Of a stretch of 7,461 nucleotides of DNA, positions 6,712 to 7,461 are shown one piece after another. A model generated the notes under the pieces. The model had not been told where the DNA came from, ran no database searches, and was given only the letters and a program-made list of their open reading frames with translations. Every line of letters starts with the position of its first letter. Position 1 is the stretch's first letter. Position numbers and translations under genes: made by a program. Origin of the DNA: Pseudomonadota bacterium (GTDB taxonomy: Bacteria; Pseudomonadota; Alphaproteobacteria; Acetobacterales; Acetobacteraceae); NCBI GenBank assembly GCA_021841985.1, contig JAKCCP010000382.1:1-7461 (forward strand), written 5' to 3'.

Positions 6712-7461
6712 ATGGATTTCGATCTTAGCGAGGAACAGTCGCTGCTCAAGGACAGCGTCGAGAAACTCATCGCCCAGCATTATGATTTCGAGCAGCGGAA
6801 GAAATATCTGCAAACCTCGGAGGGCTGGTCGCCCGATCTCTGGGCGCGGTATGCCGAAATGGGGCTTCTCGGCCTCCCCTTCGCCGAGGCCGAGGGCGGG
6901 TTCGGCGGCGGCGCGGTCGAGACCATGATCGTCATGGAGGCGTTCGGGCGCGGTCTCGTGCTCGAACCCTATTTCGCGACCGTGGTGCTCGCCGGTGGGC
7001 TCTTGCGCCACGCGGCAAACCCGGCGCAGCGCGCCGAGCTGATCCCCGCGATCGCCGGCGGCACGTTGCGCATGGCCTTCGCCCATAACGAGCGGCAGGC
7101 GCGTTACGATCTCGCCGATGTCACCACCAGCGCCCGCGAAAGCGCCGGCGCCTGGCGCGTCACCGGCGACAAATCCCTCGTCCTTGCCGGCGCGCAGGCG
7201 GATCGGTTGATCGTCAGCGCGCGCGTCGCGGGGGCGCCGCGGGCGCATGACGGGATCGGGCTTTTTCTCGTCGATGCCGGCGCCCCCGGCGTCTCGCGGC
7301 GCGGCTATGCTTTGCAGGATGCGACACGCGCCGCGGAAATTTCTTTCAGCGACGTGCCGGCAACGCCGCTCGGCACGCCGGGGAAAGGTTTTCCGGTGAT
7401 CGCGCGGGTTGTGGACGAGGCGATCGCGGCACTCTGCGCCGAGGCGGTCGGGGTGATGGCG
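6712..7461 (+). CDS. pimD: Acyl-CoA dehydrogenase, small-subunit type (PimD-like), 3' end missing
   Basis: The frame stays open from the ATG at 6712 to the window edge: 250 codons of a protein that should be about 380 residues. It opens MDFDLSEEQSLLKDSVEKLI, a standard acyl-CoA dehydrogenase N-terminus, followed by GLLGLPFAEAEGGFGGG (about 51-67), which matches the family's LG-P-E-GG-GG segment. The beta-domain core follows with WRVTGDK and ISFSDVPATPLG, and the start of the C-terminal helical domain (DEAIAALCAEAVGVM) reaches the edge. The flavin/substrate motif that reads SEPGSGSD in its partner is not recognisable here; the aligned stretch near 122-136 is AFAHNERQARYDLAD. That degeneration is what one expects of the non-catalytic or auxiliary subunit of a two-gene acyl-CoA dehydrogenase. 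Together with its position 8 nt after the large-subunit gene this supports PimD, the pimeloyl-CoA dehydrogenase small subunit. The C-terminal YxG motif lies outside the window, so its active-site status cannot be completed. Confidence 0.85.
   Translation, partial: MDFDLSEEQSLLKDSVEKLIAQHYDFEQRKKYLQTSEGWSPDLWARYAEMGLLGLPFAEAEGGFGGGAVETMIVMEAFGRGLVLEPYFATVVLAGGLLRHAANPAQRAELIPAIAGGTLRMAFAHNERQARYDLADVTTSARESAGAWRVTGDKSLVLAGAQADRLIVSARVAGAPRAHDGIGLFLVDAGAPGVSRRGYALQDATRAAEISFSDVPATPLGTPGKGFPVIARVVDEAIAALCAEAVGVMA

Noticed and set aside
6643..7248. 201-codon open frame on the - strand opposite the last gene
   Set aside because: The + strand here reads as a clear acyl-CoA dehydrogenase from 6712 to the edge with ribosome site and family motifs, which explains the sequence.

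Overview
This window is a dense, one-directional stretch of a high-GC proteobacterial chromosome. Nearly all third codon positions are G or C, and the protein types point to an alphaproteobacterium. An Acetobacteraceae/Rhodospirillales-like or Rhizobiales host is plausible, but that is inference. All genes are on the + strand with gaps of 8 to 64 nt, so they look like one operon that enters at the left edge and leaves at the right edge. There is no RNA gene, CRISPR array, insertion sequence or regulator gene in the window.

Layout: (1) 1-393, the C-terminal part of a LivF-type ABC transporter ATPase. (2) 421-2535, a fused enoyl-CoA hydratase/3-hydroxyacyl-CoA dehydrogenase. (3) 2563-4239, an AMP-forming acyl-CoA ligase. 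(4) 4258-5439, a thiolase. (5) 5440-5503, the only noticeable gap, which holds a perfect 7-bp-arm inverted repeat. (6) 5504-6703, an acyl-CoA dehydrogenase. (7) 6712 to the window end, a second, divergent acyl-CoA dehydrogenase cut off by the window edge.

The gene order hydratase/dehydrogenase - ligase - thiolase - acyl-CoA dehydrogenase - acyl-CoA dehydrogenase is that of the pimFABCD(E) operon known from Rhodopseudomonas palustris and Bradyrhizobium, which degrades pimelate and other dicarboxylic acids. Read this way, PimA activates the acid to its CoA ester, PimC/PimD introduce the 2,3-double bond as a two-subunit flavoenzyme, PimF hydrates and oxidises the product, and PimB cleaves it to acetyl-CoA and a shortened acyl-CoA (glutaryl-CoA from pimeloyl-CoA). 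The adjoining Liv-type transporter may import the substrate. A pimE-like hydratase would be expected just beyond the right edge.

The points most worth a second look are the transporter-catabolism linkage, the asymmetric active-site residues of the paired dehydrogenases, a Lys-to-Arg change in the ligase P-loop, and the hairpin between pimB and pimC. I see no wholly new system here; it is a recognisable catabolic operon with several testable peculiarities.
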